From: Pantanalinema sp. GBBB05
GTDB taxonomy: Bacteria > Cyanobacteriota > Cyanobacteriia > Leptolyngbyales > Leptolyngbyaceae
Reading direction: 5' to 3'
DNA length: 64,000 nt
Assembly: GCA_016743235.1 (NCBI GenBank)
Contig: VRZD01000021.1
Location: 58,906-122,905 of the forward strand
A program made the translations under genes and the position numbers. Positions within the stretch are counted from its first letter, which is position 1, and each line of letters starts with the position of its first letter. Below the pieces are notes generated by a model. That model saw nothing but the letters and a program-made list of their open reading frames with translations. It did not search any database and was not told the DNA's origin. This document shows, one piece after another, positions 53,927 to 63,940 of this stretch.

Positions 53927-56338
53927 TTAGTTCGATTTTAGGAAATTGGGAAGGTTGCAAGAAGACCGTACTGCTGGCAATGCGGCAGCACTCACCCCGG
54001 TTCCGATCAAGCTGAATGCTGCTGGTACGAGCGGAATCCAGCCACCGTTAACCAATATCAGCCAGCAGGCAGCATAAAGCGTCAACAGGCTAAGACAAAA
54101 GGCGATTCCCCGATATAAGGGAACTGGCAACAGCCAGATGATAGCTCCTCCAGTAAACGCCCAGACCAACACCCAAACCCCATCTTGCCAGTCCGTCCAC
54201 CACCATAGTAACGGGCGATCGCCAGCGGCAGCACTGAGTAACTGACTGACCACATGGGCATGGACCTGCAAGCCCCGAATGCGACCATAGGGGGTATCGT
54301 GATAGTCAGGAATACTGGGAGCAGTCACCCCAATCAACACAACTCGATCCTTAATCCAGTCTGGGTCAAAGCTATTGCTATCCGTTAAGACATCTCGCAA
54401 TGTTACTTGTTGGGCAATCTTGTCCGGCTCGGTAGTGTGGCGGTAACGGATTAATAACTGGTTGCCACTGGCATCAAGGGTTTGATAGCCACCCCGATGG
54501 TTCTCTAAACGGCGGACAATCACAGAGCCAAACTGCCAATCATTATTTTGACGCTGCACAGTGATTTGATGCCGACTCAAGTACTCGTAGGTAAGCTGCC
54601 AAGCCAATGAGTAGGGCGTTCGACAGCGAGAGGGCACAGCGATGGGATTTGCGGTTCGAGACAGCAGGTAGCGGCGAACCGTGTAGTCTTGCCGATTGGT
54701 CTGTAGATCATCGGGGTACAGGTCTACAAAACCGAGTTGGGCTTCTGGAACTTGGGGCGGGGCAGCAATCCCTCCACCTGACTGAGGATCAAAAGCGCAA
54801 ATGGTAATTAGGTTTTGCTGTTGCTTCAGGTGAGTTGTGAACCTCTGATAGCCCGTTCCCACTGGGCGATCGCGGATAATATCTAAGCCGATCGCGGCGG
54901 GTTGATACCGCTGGAGTTTTGCTAATAGTTGGGTCAGAACGGCATCAGGGAGGGGATGACCATAGCGACGCAGATCTTCCTCATCCACACCAATTAGCAG
55001 TAGCCTATCATCGGCGGGTTCGGTGGGAAGTTGTTGCATCAAGTGGTTGAATGCCTGAAGTTCCCAGGTTTGCCATGTTCCCAGCCACCGTAATCCCATC
55101 ATCAGTCCCGTTACGAGCAAACTAGACAGGATGATGCCTGGAAATTTGAGGCGTTGAGGTGGGGATAGCGGCGATCGTGGAGCCAGCGGTTGAGTGATGG
55201 GTTGTGGCTGGGGATGCAAGTTTTGCCAGGTGGGCGGAATGTCTGCCAGATTTTGATAAATCACGGGGAGCCAGGTGGCTCCCGGTAAGTCCTGAAATTC
55301 TTCTAGGCGCTCTTGAGCGCGACGAACAGCGGTATAGAGTGGTTGAGCCTGGGCATATTCCGCCAAAAGCTCTTTCAAAAAGGATTGAGCCACCTGATCA
55401 GGAACTTCTTCCTGCATAAAAATGACGACAGGAATCTGTAAACTTGCCAGCTGCTGCGCCAGTCCCCAACCATCGCAGGAGTTGAAAATTGCAATCTTCA
55501 GCCCTTGGTGAATGGCTTCCCTCAAGGCATGTTTAAATTGATCGATCGCTAGACTTTCCTGATCACTCAAGTAAATGCGACCTATATCGTGCTGAGTCTG
55601 ACTATGCCCCGCAAAAAAGAAGATATCCCAACCATGGTCTTGCCGGAGTGTTCTGATCAACTCTGGGGCGGTTGGTTGCGACAAAAACACAGACTGAGCA
55701 TCGCTTAAGCGTTGAATGGCTGCTTGATCCGGTTGCAGATCGATCGCCGTCGCATCTCCTAACACTGCCAAAACTCGAACGCGATCGTGGTTCGACGGGG
55801 ACACCTCTATCCGCGCGTGCTGCTCAAAATCGGGCAGGCTATACCCCAGCCCCACATTCGCATACTGACTAAGAATGTCCCAAACATGCCAGGGCAATTT
55901 CCACACCTGCGGATCGCGCGCCTGAATCACCACTCGACTCTGATTCGGATAACGAGCCAGTTCTTGACTGAGGCGTTCTCGAATCCGTTGCCAACTTGCT
56001 TCACTGGTGGATTGCAACCAGGTCGCCATATTGGTTTCCAGGGCAAGCATCCACTGACGGCAGGCTTCCACATCGGCACGGGTGGAACGGTGAATCGTCA
56101 GACTTTGATCAATCTGCCAATCCGCATCAGCGCTACGGGGCGATCGTCTAGAGGAGGTACTCAGCGATCGAAACAGTTGTTGCCAGCAAACATATAAGCT
56201 TTCCAGGTCTGGATTGGCGGGCAGTCTGCCAGTTAATTCGGCAAATGGGGAGCCAGCCTCCTCCCGTAACTGGAGTGACACATCAAATCCCTGGTGGAAG
56301 TCACCTGTCCCAATCTTCAGAATTGCCACTCGGCTCAT
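53927..56338 (-). CDS. CHAT protease-like - CHASE2 transmembrane protein
   Basis: 803 residues from ATG 56338, preceded by GAGGA seven bases upstream. Residues ~1-370 form a CHAT (caspase-like) domain: the catalytic dyad is His245 in FFAGHSQ and Cys288 in NSCDGWG. A membrane segment (~400) leads to a CHASE2 sensor (~430-695) with LLLIGVDEEDLRRYG, AIGLDIIRDRP and RVVLIGVTAPSIPDYHDTPYG, and three closing membrane helices (~715-785). So an extracytoplasmic sensor is joined to a cytoplasmic putative cysteine protease. Both catalytic residues are present. It follows the DUF1822 gene by 18 bases. The substrate is unknown. Confidence 0.88.
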   Translation of the reverse strand: MSRVAILKIGTGDFHQGFDVSLQLREEAGSPFAELTGRLPANPDLESLYVCWQQLFRSLSTSSRRSPRSADADWQIDQSLTIHRSTRADVEACRQWMLALETNMATWLQSTSEASWQRIRERLSQELARYPNQSRVVIQARDPQVWKLPWHVWDILSQYANVGLGYSLPDFEQHARIEVSPSNHDRVRVLAVLGDATAIDLQPDQAAIQRLSDAQSVFLSQPTAPELIRTLRQDHGWDIFFFAGHSQTQHDIGRIYLSDQESLAIDQFKHALREAIHQGLKIAIFNSCDGWGLAQQLASLQIPVVIFMQEEVPDQVAQSFLKELLAEYAQAQPLYTAVRRAQERLEEFQDLPGATWLPVIYQNLADIPPTWQNLHPQPQPITQPLAPRSPLSPPQRLKFPGIILSSLLVTGLMMGLRWLGTWQTWELQAFNHLMQQLPTEPADDRLLLIGVDEEDLRRYGHPLPDAVLTQLLAKLQRYQPAAIGLDIIRDRPVGTGYQRFTTHLKQQQNLITICAFDPQSGGGIAAPPQVPEAQLGFVDLYPDDLQTNRQDYTVRRYLLSRTANPIAVPSRCRTPYSLAWQLTYEYLSRHQITVQRQNNDWQFGSVIVRRLENHRGGYQTLDASGNQLLIRYRHTTEPDKIAQQVTLRDVLTDSNSFDPDWIKDRVVLIGVTAPSIPDYHDTPYGRIRGLQVHAHVVSQLLSAAAGDRPLLWWWTDWQDGVWVLVWAFTGGAIIWLLPVPLYRGIAFCLSLLTLYAACWLILVNGGWIPLVPAAFSLIGTGVSAAALPAVRSSCNLPNFLKSN

Positions 56339-56356
56339 GGCTGCATCCTCATGCAT

Positions 56357-57823
56357 TCAAGCCGCAAAATCGGCTGTGATGCTGGTACTGCCCAGTGTAA
56401 CGCGAACCTGGAAATGAGCGGCAGCTGGAGGACTAAAGCGTAACTCGATCGCTTGGTCTTGTCCCTGCCCTTGTTCATCCTGTCTGGCTTCTGTGGCTAG
56501 ACGAGTTTCGCCGGATGCTGACAGCACACTGAGTTGCAGGTGAGGCGGCAGTTTGACCCGCTGATCAACGGGTTGCAATTGTAGCCAAACCCCAATGCGA
56601 TCGTTTGATTTAGGCAGAATCGCCACGCTCAGAACGATCATCGGCACATCTGGTTGACCATCTAGATCCAGGATGCGGGCTTTTCTTACCCCTGCCAGGG
56701 GATGAGCCGGATCAAGTTTTCCTAAGCTGAGTGCGGCCTGCCAGCGAGTTTCTTCATCCTCAGTCTGTTGCAGTAATTCGACCAGACTGGCGACTGCCTC
56801 AGGCTGCCCAGCACCAATCTCGCCTAACATGCCTGCTGCCTGGCGGCGGATGGGTTCAGAAGGACTGGTTTGCAGTAACCGAATAGCTGCCGCGATCGCA
56901 TTCTGAGCCGTATCCTCTTCCGCCTGCACCCGTCCTCGAGCCGGACTCAGTTCTAAGGGGGCTAAGAGCAGTTCGACAGTTTGCCAATGTTCCGCAATGG
57001 TCTGCCTCAGCCAGTGCTGTAAATTGACGATCGTGGGCATCGTTGGTTGGGCAGACAACGGGGTAGACAGAACGGGTAACACCGCCGCTTGCTGCCGTTG
57101 TTCATATAACTGCTGCCTCCAATCGTCATGCTCTAAGAGGGCTGCCCAGTCTGCAAAAGGAACTTCCAGACGGGGTGAATAAGGAGTAGGTTGTCCAAGT
57201 TGGGTGATTAATTGCTCTGCGCGATCGGGGGATAGAGGCGGTAAGGCGGTGACTTCCGGCAGAGTTGTCAAACCCAGATCCTGCGCGACCCATAGCACGT
57301 TCAAACTCTCGGTTAAATTCTGGCGTGGGAGAGAATAAACTCGTCGCACCGGATCTTGCTCACCTGCTTTCACTTGCTGATGGGTGGCAAATCCCCAGAC
57401 TCGCAACCATTCGGTGTCGTCCTCCAAATTGACTTGGACAGCCAGGTAATAGGGAGCTGCCCAGGTAGGAATATCCACCCACTCAAACGGCACACAAAGT
57501 TCATCAAGGGTGTTCGCTTCACTGGGAATCAGCACGATACGAGTCTGCCCCACTTGTAGAGCCGTACCATTCACAACGTCCCAAATACTGGGTAAGGCTG
57601 CCTGGTTTGGCCATGCCGTGATAGTTTCTGGTGGTAGATCCAGTTCGCTATTCAGCCACTCAGTTAATGTCTGTAAGCACAGATTATTCATATAAGCATT
57701 GCGGCAGGCAACGTCGCTGGAATAGGTGACGCTAAGCTGATTAACGTCTTTTAAATGCTGCTGGGGTAGCTCCAAGTAAAGCTGATTGAGTGCTGTGTTG
57801 ATGGTTTGGCTGGGATTTAACAT
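56357..57823 (-). CDS. DUF1822 family protein with HEAT-like repeats
   Basis: 488 residues, no signal peptide or membrane segment. The N-terminal half carries DUF1822-type sequence (VTYSSDVACRNAYMNNLCL, LNVLWVAQDLGLTTLPEV). Residues ~315-370 have HEAT/PBS-like helical repeats (RRQAAGMLGEIGAGQPEAVA, RWQAALSLGKLDPAHPLAGV), and the C-terminus is beta-rich. Role unknown. Its start overlaps the 3' end of the sigma-like gene by 7 bases, so the two are translationally coupled. Confidence 0.82.
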   Translation of the reverse strand: MLNPSQTINTALNQLYLELPQQHLKDVNQLSVTYSSDVACRNAYMNNLCLQTLTEWLNSELDLPPETITAWPNQAALPSIWDVVNGTALQVGQTRIVLIPSEANTLDELCVPFEWVDIPTWAAPYYLAVQVNLEDDTEWLRVWGFATHQQVKAGEQDPVRRVYSLPRQNLTESLNVLWVAQDLGLTTLPEVTALPPLSPDRAEQLITQLGQPTPYSPRLEVPFADWAALLEHDDWRQQLYEQRQQAAVLPVLSTPLSAQPTMPTIVNLQHWLRQTIAEHWQTVELLLAPLELSPARGRVQAEEDTAQNAIAAAIRLLQTSPSEPIRRQAAGMLGEIGAGQPEAVASLVELLQQTEDEETRWQAALSLGKLDPAHPLAGVRKARILDLDGQPDVPMIVLSVAILPKSNDRIGVWLQLQPVDQRVKLPPHLQLSVLSASGETRLATEARQDEQGQGQDQAIELRFSPPAAAHFQVRVTLGSTSITADFAA

Positions 57824-59151
57824 GGTTTGCTGTCCTCAGTGGCATGGTCTGTCGTGGCATAGTGCTGCTGGAGCCAAATGGTGATGTAACGGTCAAGATG
57901 CTCCAAATTCTCCAGAGCCAGAGAGTAGTTAAGTTCTGCTTGAATCCAAGTGGCGATTGCTGTCAATAAGCCTCGTTGACAGCGTTGATAACGCCGAGAA
58001 ACCGTGGCTTGGTTAATTCCAAGTTGATTGGCAATTTGAGTTTGATTGCGACCTAAACTGCGGTATTTCAAAATCGTTTGCTCGATCGCATCAAATTGTT
58101 GCGTCTGCTCAATTAGCATCGTGTTAAGTGTTTGGACTCGATGCTGCCACTCTTCCTGGGATTGTTGTTCCTGTAAGAGCGCGATCGGATCATCTAACGC
58201 CAATTCTGCTTCAGAATTAGATAATTCTTTAAAAGAATTGGCTTGATAAGCGTCTAAAGATTCAATCTTTGGAGTGGCTTGAATAGCTTGAATACAGGTT
58301 TTAACGAATAATTTAAAGTCGCTAATCGAAATTAAACTACTAGATGCTGGCGTCATTCCTGCAACTTGAGCATAATGTCGATTCCAATAATCCGTGGCCG
58401 CTTGATATTGTGTTGCCGTCGGTTCTAACCAGCGATCGCCCGATTTACTATAGACTGCAAATAAAGCATCTCTCGCCGCCACATAACCCGGTATTTTGGC
58501 TTCAGCAATGCCAATCACCGTCAACCCCCGCTGGAGTTCACTTTTGCTAACTCGCTTCAGGGAAAACCAAAGAGAATATTTGCCTTTACCCGTTTCCTGG
58601 TGAAACAGATCACGGATTTTACTGGCAATGGCGAATCGAAAATATTGTTCCAAACTATATTTTTCTGGTTGATAGCGTTGATAGATCAACCAAATTTGAG
58701 CGGGATCGTAAGCCAGACGCTTAGCCAGATGTAAATAATGTTCCCAGGTGGTGGCAGGAGATTCGTAGTTGCGAAAGGCACTGAACCGATCGCGAACGGC
58801 AGCATACAAGGGGGCTTCCAAGTAAGCGGCTAGATGCCACTGAGCCAGTTCTCTCTGGAAGTCTGCAATTGAGTCTTGCTGATAGAGGTGCAGAAAATTT
58901 TGCACGATCGCACTGGCATCTTCTCCCTGACACCAAGTGCTGAATTGAGCGTTTTGCTTCTGACAAGCCTCTATATCTTGCTTCAAAGCAACATCAGATT
59001 TCCATTGCAGCCTGGACACCTTGCCACCATCCTGTGCGATCGGGATTAAAAATGTGAAGAACTGCTCGATAAAATTTCGTCGAGGTATCTTGCCTAAATC
59101 CATCTCTACCGCCTTGATACACTGATCTGAGTTGTATCGTAAGCGATTCAC
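57817..59151 (-). CDS. Sigma-70-like transcription factor of the CHAT cluster
   Basis: 444 residues from GTG 59151, or 428 from ATG 59103, which may be the real start because family members usually begin close to that point. The C-terminus has a sigma-4-type helix-turn-helix (GRNQTQIANQLGINQATVSR), and the middle contains sigma-2-like helices (LEQYFRFAIASKIRDLF). It is much longer and more divergent than housekeeping or ECF sigma factors. It is the first gene of a four-gene minus-strand set, so it may direct transcription of the CHAT genes or of target genes elsewhere. Confidence 0.72.
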   Translation of the reverse strand: MNRLRYNSDQCIKAVEMDLGKIPRRNFIEQFFTFLIPIAQDGGKVSRLQWKSDVALKQDIEACQKQNAQFSTWCQGEDASAIVQNFLHLYQQDSIADFQRELAQWHLAAYLEAPLYAAVRDRFSAFRNYESPATTWEHYLHLAKRLAYDPAQIWLIYQRYQPEKYSLEQYFRFAIASKIRDLFHQETGKGKYSLWFSLKRVSKSELQRGLTVIGIAEAKIPGYVAARDALFAVYSKSGDRWLEPTATQYQAATDYWNRHYAQVAGMTPASSSLISISDFKLFVKTCIQAIQATPKIESLDAYQANSFKELSNSEAELALDDPIALLQEQQSQEEWQHRVQTLNTMLIEQTQQFDAIEQTILKYRSLGRNQTQIANQLGINQATVSRRYQRCQRGLLTAIATWIQAELNYSLALENLEHLDRYITIWLQQHYATTDHATEDSKPC

Positions 59152-59639
59152 AACAGTATTGGGAGTAAATCACAATTTTTATGCAACGTTGCGATCAATT
59201 CACCCAACCGGGGGTTGTCGGTCAATTACTTCAATTAGTGTGCAATGGGCTTGTTCGCCAGTCTAAGTTTGTTACTCATACGATAGCAACTTCTTCAACT
59301 CAATTCGCCATCACTAGGTTGCTCCACTCTGCTAACAGTATCACTAACTAGGTCACCTGTTGGTGGAAGTTGAGAACCAGCATTGAGGATTTCTTCAGGA
59401 ATAAAGGCTTGAATGCTGTCCTGTGAAGTCGAAGTGTAGGTTTGTAGGAAGTAAGCCATCTGATACAGATATTATTTCTTAACCAGAATACGATAATGCT
59501 CACTTACAGGAGATGCTGGTACTTCTTGTAAGAACCACCGAACATTGAGTAGGATAATGCTGGGCAAAAAAATGTCGCCACTTGAAGGGAGAAGCAGTCC
59601 TCATAGCAGAGGTATCAGGCAAGTCTGGGCTTAACTGCC
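59152..59639. other. 488-base gap between sigma-like and kinase genes
   Basis: The gap holds the sigma-gene promoter region and one small open frame on the minus strand (59295-59459, separate entry). I see no further repeats, RNA genes or operators. Confidence 0.4.
59295..59459 (-). CDS. Possible 54-residue small protein
   Basis: A complete ATG-to-TGA frame: starts MAYFLQTYTSTSQDSI, continues AFIPEEILNAGSQLPPTGDL and ends in an acidic Ser/Glu/Asp tail. It has no signal peptide and no Cys. There is no strong ribosome site before the ATG. The amino-acid mix is protein-like, and the position just upstream of the sigma gene on the same strand would allow co-expression. It could be a small protein or the remnant of a larger gene; no family is recognised. 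Confidence 0.35.
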   Translation of the reverse strand: MAYFLQTYTSTSQDSIQAFIPEEILNAGSQLPPTGDLVSDTVSRVEQPSDGELS

Positions 59640-61874
59640 TTACCACTGACCTGAATTTGCGACACAACCAGTATGGTGACTCTTGATCGGAATTTGAATC
59701 ACAAACTTAGTATCCTCGCCTGCCATTGAATGGCACTCTAATTTGCCACTATGTTTCTCAACAATGATTTGATAGCTAATAGATAGCCCCATGCCAGTTC
59801 CATTACCAATCTTCTTGGTGGTAAAGAAGGGATTAAAAATGTACTGTTGAATGTGGCTAGGAATGTTAAGACCGTTATTACTGATCTCAATCTGTACCCA
59901 TTCTGCTGCGATGGTAGTAGTGCGGATTGTAATCCGGTTCGGATTCGCTCGAATTGTCTTAACGGTCTGTCGATCATTGCCTTCTTCCAACGCATCGATC
60001 GCATTGGCGAGAATATTCATAAACACCTGATTTAATTGCCCAGCGTAGCATTCCACCAGGGGAAGCTCTCCATAATCCTTCACTACCTCAATCTCACGGC
60101 GATCGCGTTGGGCTTTAAGACGGTGCTGTAAAATCATCAAGGTGCTATCTAGCCCCTCATGAATATTCACAGGTTTTAGCTCTGCTTCATCCATGCGGGA
60201 GAAATTGCGTAAAGACCGTACAATCTCACGAATGCGCTCAGTGCCGACCTGCATGGACGATAGCATTTTGGGTAAATCTTCTTGCACAAACTCCAGATCA
60301 ATCTTCTCAGCAGCATTTTGAATGGTTGGGACTGGAGTGGGATAGTGCTGCTGATACAGTTGCACAAACTCTAATAGACCCTGGGTATAGTCCTGGACAT
60401 GGGTCAAATTGCCATGAATGAAGTTCACTGGATTGTTAATCTCATGAGCCACTCCGGCTACTAGTTGTCCCAAACTCGACATCTTCTCGCTCTGTAGCAT
60501 TTGGGTCTGCGTACGGCGCAATTCATTCAGTGTGTTCTTGAGTTCAACCGTGCGAGCTTCTACTCGAACTTCCAACTCTTCGTTACTTTTCTCCAGGGCT
60601 TGAAATGAATCATGCAACTGCTCGGCCATATAGTTAAAAGATTGAGCGAGCTTATCTAGTTCTTGAACACTACTCAGGTCTACTCGCTGGTCTAAGTTGC
60701 CAGATGCCATGGCTTCACTAGCCTGATTTAGTCGTTCAATGGGATGGGTAATCCAACGTGCGGTAAACACCCCCAGTACCGATGCGCCCACTAGGGCAGC
60801 CAAGGAAAGTAAAAGGGTGAGACGAGTGTTGGCGTTGATCTCTGCCATAAATGCTCGTTCCGGCACACTCATTACGACTAACCAATCCAACCCATAGGTA
60901 TCTCGCCAGGGAGACACCTGTACGTACTGGGTTTCTCCCTGTACCTCCAACCGCAATTTTTGAGTCGTATCGATCTGCTGAAACTGGTTGAACTGTTGTT
61001 GGAGCGATTTTGCTGTTTCCCGCACGATCGCATTGGGGCTATCGATCGCCTTCAAACGCTGAAGTTCATTGTTTCTATGCGTGAAAAACGGCTCTTTACC
61101 GGAACTGGCAATTAATGTGCCGTCTCGTTCCATTAAAAACACCTGACCTGCGCGACTCACTTCTAAATTCCGTAAAAAATCGCTGAGGGATAGGAGTGAG
61201 ATATCGGTACTAATCATCCCTAACAGTGTCTTATTGGCATCATACAGTGGACGTGTCGCGGCAATGGTGATGTAGACCAAATTAGGATAATCGACCGTAT
61301 AAATTGAAGACCACACCGGCTTGTTCGCCTTGATTGGATTGGTATACCAGGGTTGCGTGAAATTGTCCCAATCCAGCACGGCTAGAACCCGAGTACGCTT
61401 TCCCTGTTCATCTAAGGCATAGCTATACCAATTTTTCGGTGGTCTCGGTCCCCAATCATCTAATGTGATCGTTTTGCCATCATAGCGAGCGATTCCGACT
61501 CCTTCCCCTGTTTTTAACCCCACCCCCAGGTAACTGATTTTATCGGCATCAAATGCCTGCATTTGTTGCCAGAAATACTCACCCGTCTTCTTGCGATCGC
61601 GGACATCCAACAATCCCATTCGCACAGCACTTGCATTAATCTGGCTAACTTTGTGCGGGATGGATAGATAAGCCGTCAGGTGTTGGTCTACGGTGCTATC
61701 AGTTCGTTCCATCAACTGATTTGCTAGATTATTAACGGCTTTCTGCCCATTCTGGAACGATAAGTAGCCAACCAGACCAACTGCTCCAAAAATTTGCAGC
61801 ACGAAGGGTACAATTAGAACCATTTGCAAGGGAAAGGCCCGCTTCAGTTGGCAACGCTTGGTTAGATTTATCAT
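59640..61874 (-). CDS. Cache-HAMP sensor histidine kinase
   Basis: 744 residues. An N-terminal membrane segment (~17-40), a ~310-residue periplasmic double-Cache sensor (YFWQQMQAFDADKISYLGVG, LGMISTDISLLSLSDFL), a second membrane segment (~350-372), HAMP (~373-425), a coiled coil, and the kinase core with MSSLGQLVAGVAHEINNP (His477) and a HATPase with GNGTGMGLS. By family the Cache domain binds a small ligand outside the membrane. The kinase core is closely related to that of the kinase at 489-2804. No regulator gene is adjacent; the ligand is unknown. Confidence 0.92.
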   Translation of the reverse strand: MINLTKRCQLKRAFPLQMVLIVPFVLQIFGAVGLVGYLSFQNGQKAVNNLANQLMERTDSTVDQHLTAYLSIPHKVSQINASAVRMGLLDVRDRKKTGEYFWQQMQAFDADKISYLGVGLKTGEGVGIARYDGKTITLDDWGPRPPKNWYSYALDEQGKRTRVLAVLDWDNFTQPWYTNPIKANKPVWSSIYTVDYPNLVYITIAATRPLYDANKTLLGMISTDISLLSLSDFLRNLEVSRAGQVFLMERDGTLIASSGKEPFFTHRNNELQRLKAIDSPNAIVRETAKSLQQQFNQFQQIDTTQKLRLEVQGETQYVQVSPWRDTYGLDWLVVMSVPERAFMAEINANTRLTLLLSLAALVGASVLGVFTARWITHPIERLNQASEAMASGNLDQRVDLSSVQELDKLAQSFNYMAEQLHDSFQALEKSNEELEVRVEARTVELKNTLNELRRTQTQMLQSEKMSSLGQLVAGVAHEINNPVNFIHGNLTHVQDYTQGLLEFVQLYQQHYPTPVPTIQNAAEKIDLEFVQEDLPKMLSSMQVGTERIREIVRSLRNFSRMDEAELKPVNIHEGLDSTLMILQHRLKAQRDRREIEVVKDYGELPLVECYAGQLNQVFMNILANAIDALEEGNDRQTVKTIRANPNRITIRTTTIAAEWVQIEISNNGLNIPSHIQQYIFNPFFTTKKIGNGTGMGLSISYQIIVEKHSGKLECHSMAGEDTKFVIQIPIKSHHTGCVANSGQW

Positions 61875-62109
61875 TAGCAGGGATAGCCGTAAGGGACAAC
61901 TGTCCTTTAGAGTGCCCCCTTATTTCTGCTTTTGATACGAGGGAAAAAAATCTTTGTGACTGAGAAAGCTAACTTGGATTATTCACGATGGTTTTGGCGA
62001 ACTCTAGAACCTCCTCTTGGCTTGCACTCTAGACCTGATGTATAAAAACACACTGTCAAAAACCTAGAATCGCCGGAAGTTAATCAGGGTTTAAGTCCCA
62101 GGATTTTTT

Positions 62110-62864
62110 GGCGTTGCATAATAGAGGGATGAATTAGGGTTGGTTTTGATGCAATGTCCAGACTGTCAATCGACTCATGTCCGTAAGAACGGGAAGAGAA
62201 GAGGTAAGCAAAATTACATTTGTGTCAGTTGTCGTCGTCAATTCATTGAGCAGTACAGTGCGTCTCAAGGGTACAGTGACGACATCAAACAACAATGTTT
62301 ACGCCTGTATGTCAACGGGATGGGTTTTCGAGCCATTGAACGAGTGACAGGAGTGCACCATACAACCGTCATTTACTGGGTCAAACGGGTTGGAGAACGC
62401 CTGCCTGACGCGTATGATCCAGAAGTCGTTCCCCAAGTCGGTGAACTGGATGAACTGGAAACGTTTGTAGGAGCTAAAAAAACAAAATCTGGCTCTGGAC
62501 AGCCGTAGACCACTTTCGAGTGGGCATCTTAGGTTGGGTGTTAGGGGACCATAGTGCAAACACCTTTGAACCGTTATGGGCTATTGTACGAACCTGGCAA
62601 TGTTATTTCTATGTCACGGATGGTTGGAGTGTTTATCCAGGATTTATTCCACCCGGTGACCAGATTGTGAGCAAAACCTACATGACCCGAGTCGAATGTG
62701 AAAATACCCGCTTGCGCCACTACCTCGCTCGGTTGCATCGCAAAACATTGTGCTACTCCAAATCAGAAGAAATGCTGAGGCATTCAATTCGTTTGCTACT
62801 TCACTACTTGAGATTTTGGGATGTTCCGATTCCTGTTTGATTCCTCCCGCCATTCAGCAACGCC
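62110..62864 (+). mobile_element. IS1-family insertion sequence, intact, with 8-bp target duplication
   Basis: 755 bp, normal for IS1. Terminal inverted repeats begin GGCGTTGC: left 62110-62134, right 62840-62864, identical at 20 of 25 positions. The 8-bp direct repeat GATTTTTT flanks it (62102-62109 and 62865-62872), as expected for IS1 transposition. It carries one transposase gene read through a frameshift. The perfect duplication points to a recent insertion. It interrupts no recognisable gene. Confidence 0.88.
62149..62840 (+). CDS. IS1-family transposase made by -1 frameshift (InsA + InsB' like)
   Basis: The first frame (62149-62508, ATG 62149) encodes an InsA-like DNA-binding part: a zinc finger (CPDC, CVSC) and a helix-turn-helix (GMGFRAIERVTGVHHTT). 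The second frame (to 62840) encodes the catalytic part (TAVDHFRVGILGWVLGD, YFYVTDGW, RVECENTRLRHYLARLHRKT). The two meet at a run of seven A then C (62476-62483); a -1 slip there joins ...GAKK to NKIWLWTAVD in frame. This is the way IS1 makes its transposase. Catalytic acidic residues (DH, DGW, E in VECEN) are present. Confidence 0.85.
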
Positions 62865-62872
62865 GATTTTTT

Positions 62873-63105
62873 CAGCAGGGTTCATGAATAATTCAGGTTA
62901 GGTAAGCCCGATTAATTTACGGACTGAGGCAATATAGTGACCTGGTTGTAGCGACACCTGGCTACAGGCGACTAGATCCGCTAATGCTGGTGCGCTGTTC
63001 TACTGCCCCTAACAACGTCGCTGACGCTCTGGATAAAGGGAGTAGGCGGTAATGGTGCAAGAGCGATCGCACTCACATTTATAGGAGTAGTCCTAGTAAT
63101 CAGAA
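62873..63105. other. Short non-coding stretch between two mobile elements
   Basis: 233 bases with no gene. It contains one HIP1 GCGATCGC and no clear inverted repeats. It is probably flanking DNA of the old IS3 element. Confidence 0.3.
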
Positions 63106-63870
63106 TTCAAAGCAAAGGTCGTCCTGCAAGTACTCAGTGGAGAGAAAACATTAAGCGATCTGTGTCGAGCCCACAAGTTGAACCCCAATGTACTGAACCG
63201 CTGACGCAAGGAATTCCTGGAGCAGGCACCGATCATTTTTGAGCGGGGTGAATTGGGTAAAGGGCAGGAACAGAAGATCGCAGAGCTAGAGCGGCTAGTG
63301 GGGCAGTTGACAGTTCAGCTTGAGATCGCAAAAAAAGCCTCGACTTAATTGAGCCTGGACAAAAACGGGAGGCGGTAATGCGCTTGAGTCAGGAGTACCC
63401 GATTGCGACGCTGTGTCAGGTGTTGAACTACCCATGAAGTCAAGTGTACTACGAACCACAGTTACCTGTCGATGAAACCGAGATTAAAGCAGCTATCGTC
63501 AAACTCTGTGGGCAACATCCGACGTATGGCTACCGTCAAATCACTGCGATGCTGAAACGGTAGGGTCAGGAGAATCAACCATAAGCGCGTGACTCGATTG
63601 ATGCGGGAACTGGGACTGGTGGGCAATTCTCCCATCAGGCGAAAACGTACCACTAATAGCAACCACGACTTGAAACGCTATCCCAACCTGGTGATGAATT
63701 TAGCCATCGAGCGACCAAATCAGGTTTGGGTTGGGGATATCACCTACATCAGGTTGCAACAGGAGTTTGTGTATTTAGCGGTGTTGATGGACGTGTTTAC
63801 GCGCAGCATTCGGGGTTGGCATTTGGCAAGAAGCATGGATGTGAGCTTAACGATAATAGCCTTAAATCAG
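63106..63870 (+). pseudogene. Decayed IS3-family transposase (orfA + orfB remnant)
   Basis: The orfA remnant (63106-63348) reads FKAKVVLQVLSGEKTLSDLC, then TGA replaces the expected Trp codon after LNPNVLNR, followed by a leucine-zipper-like AELERLVGQLTVQLEIAKK. The orfB remnant has REAVMRLSQEYPIATLCQVL, a stop after LNYP, HPTYGYRQITAMLKR with a stop and frameshift, then GDITYIRLQQEFVYLAVLMD, which holds the first two catalytic Asp residues; it is cut before the final Glu. At least three stops and one frameshift make it inactive. Confidence 0.85.
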
Positions 63871-63940
63871 GGATGGGTGCGTGTCACCTTCTTGGGAGAA
63901 AAATTAGGCTAGGAGAGAAGCCTATTGTCCCAACTGTCGT

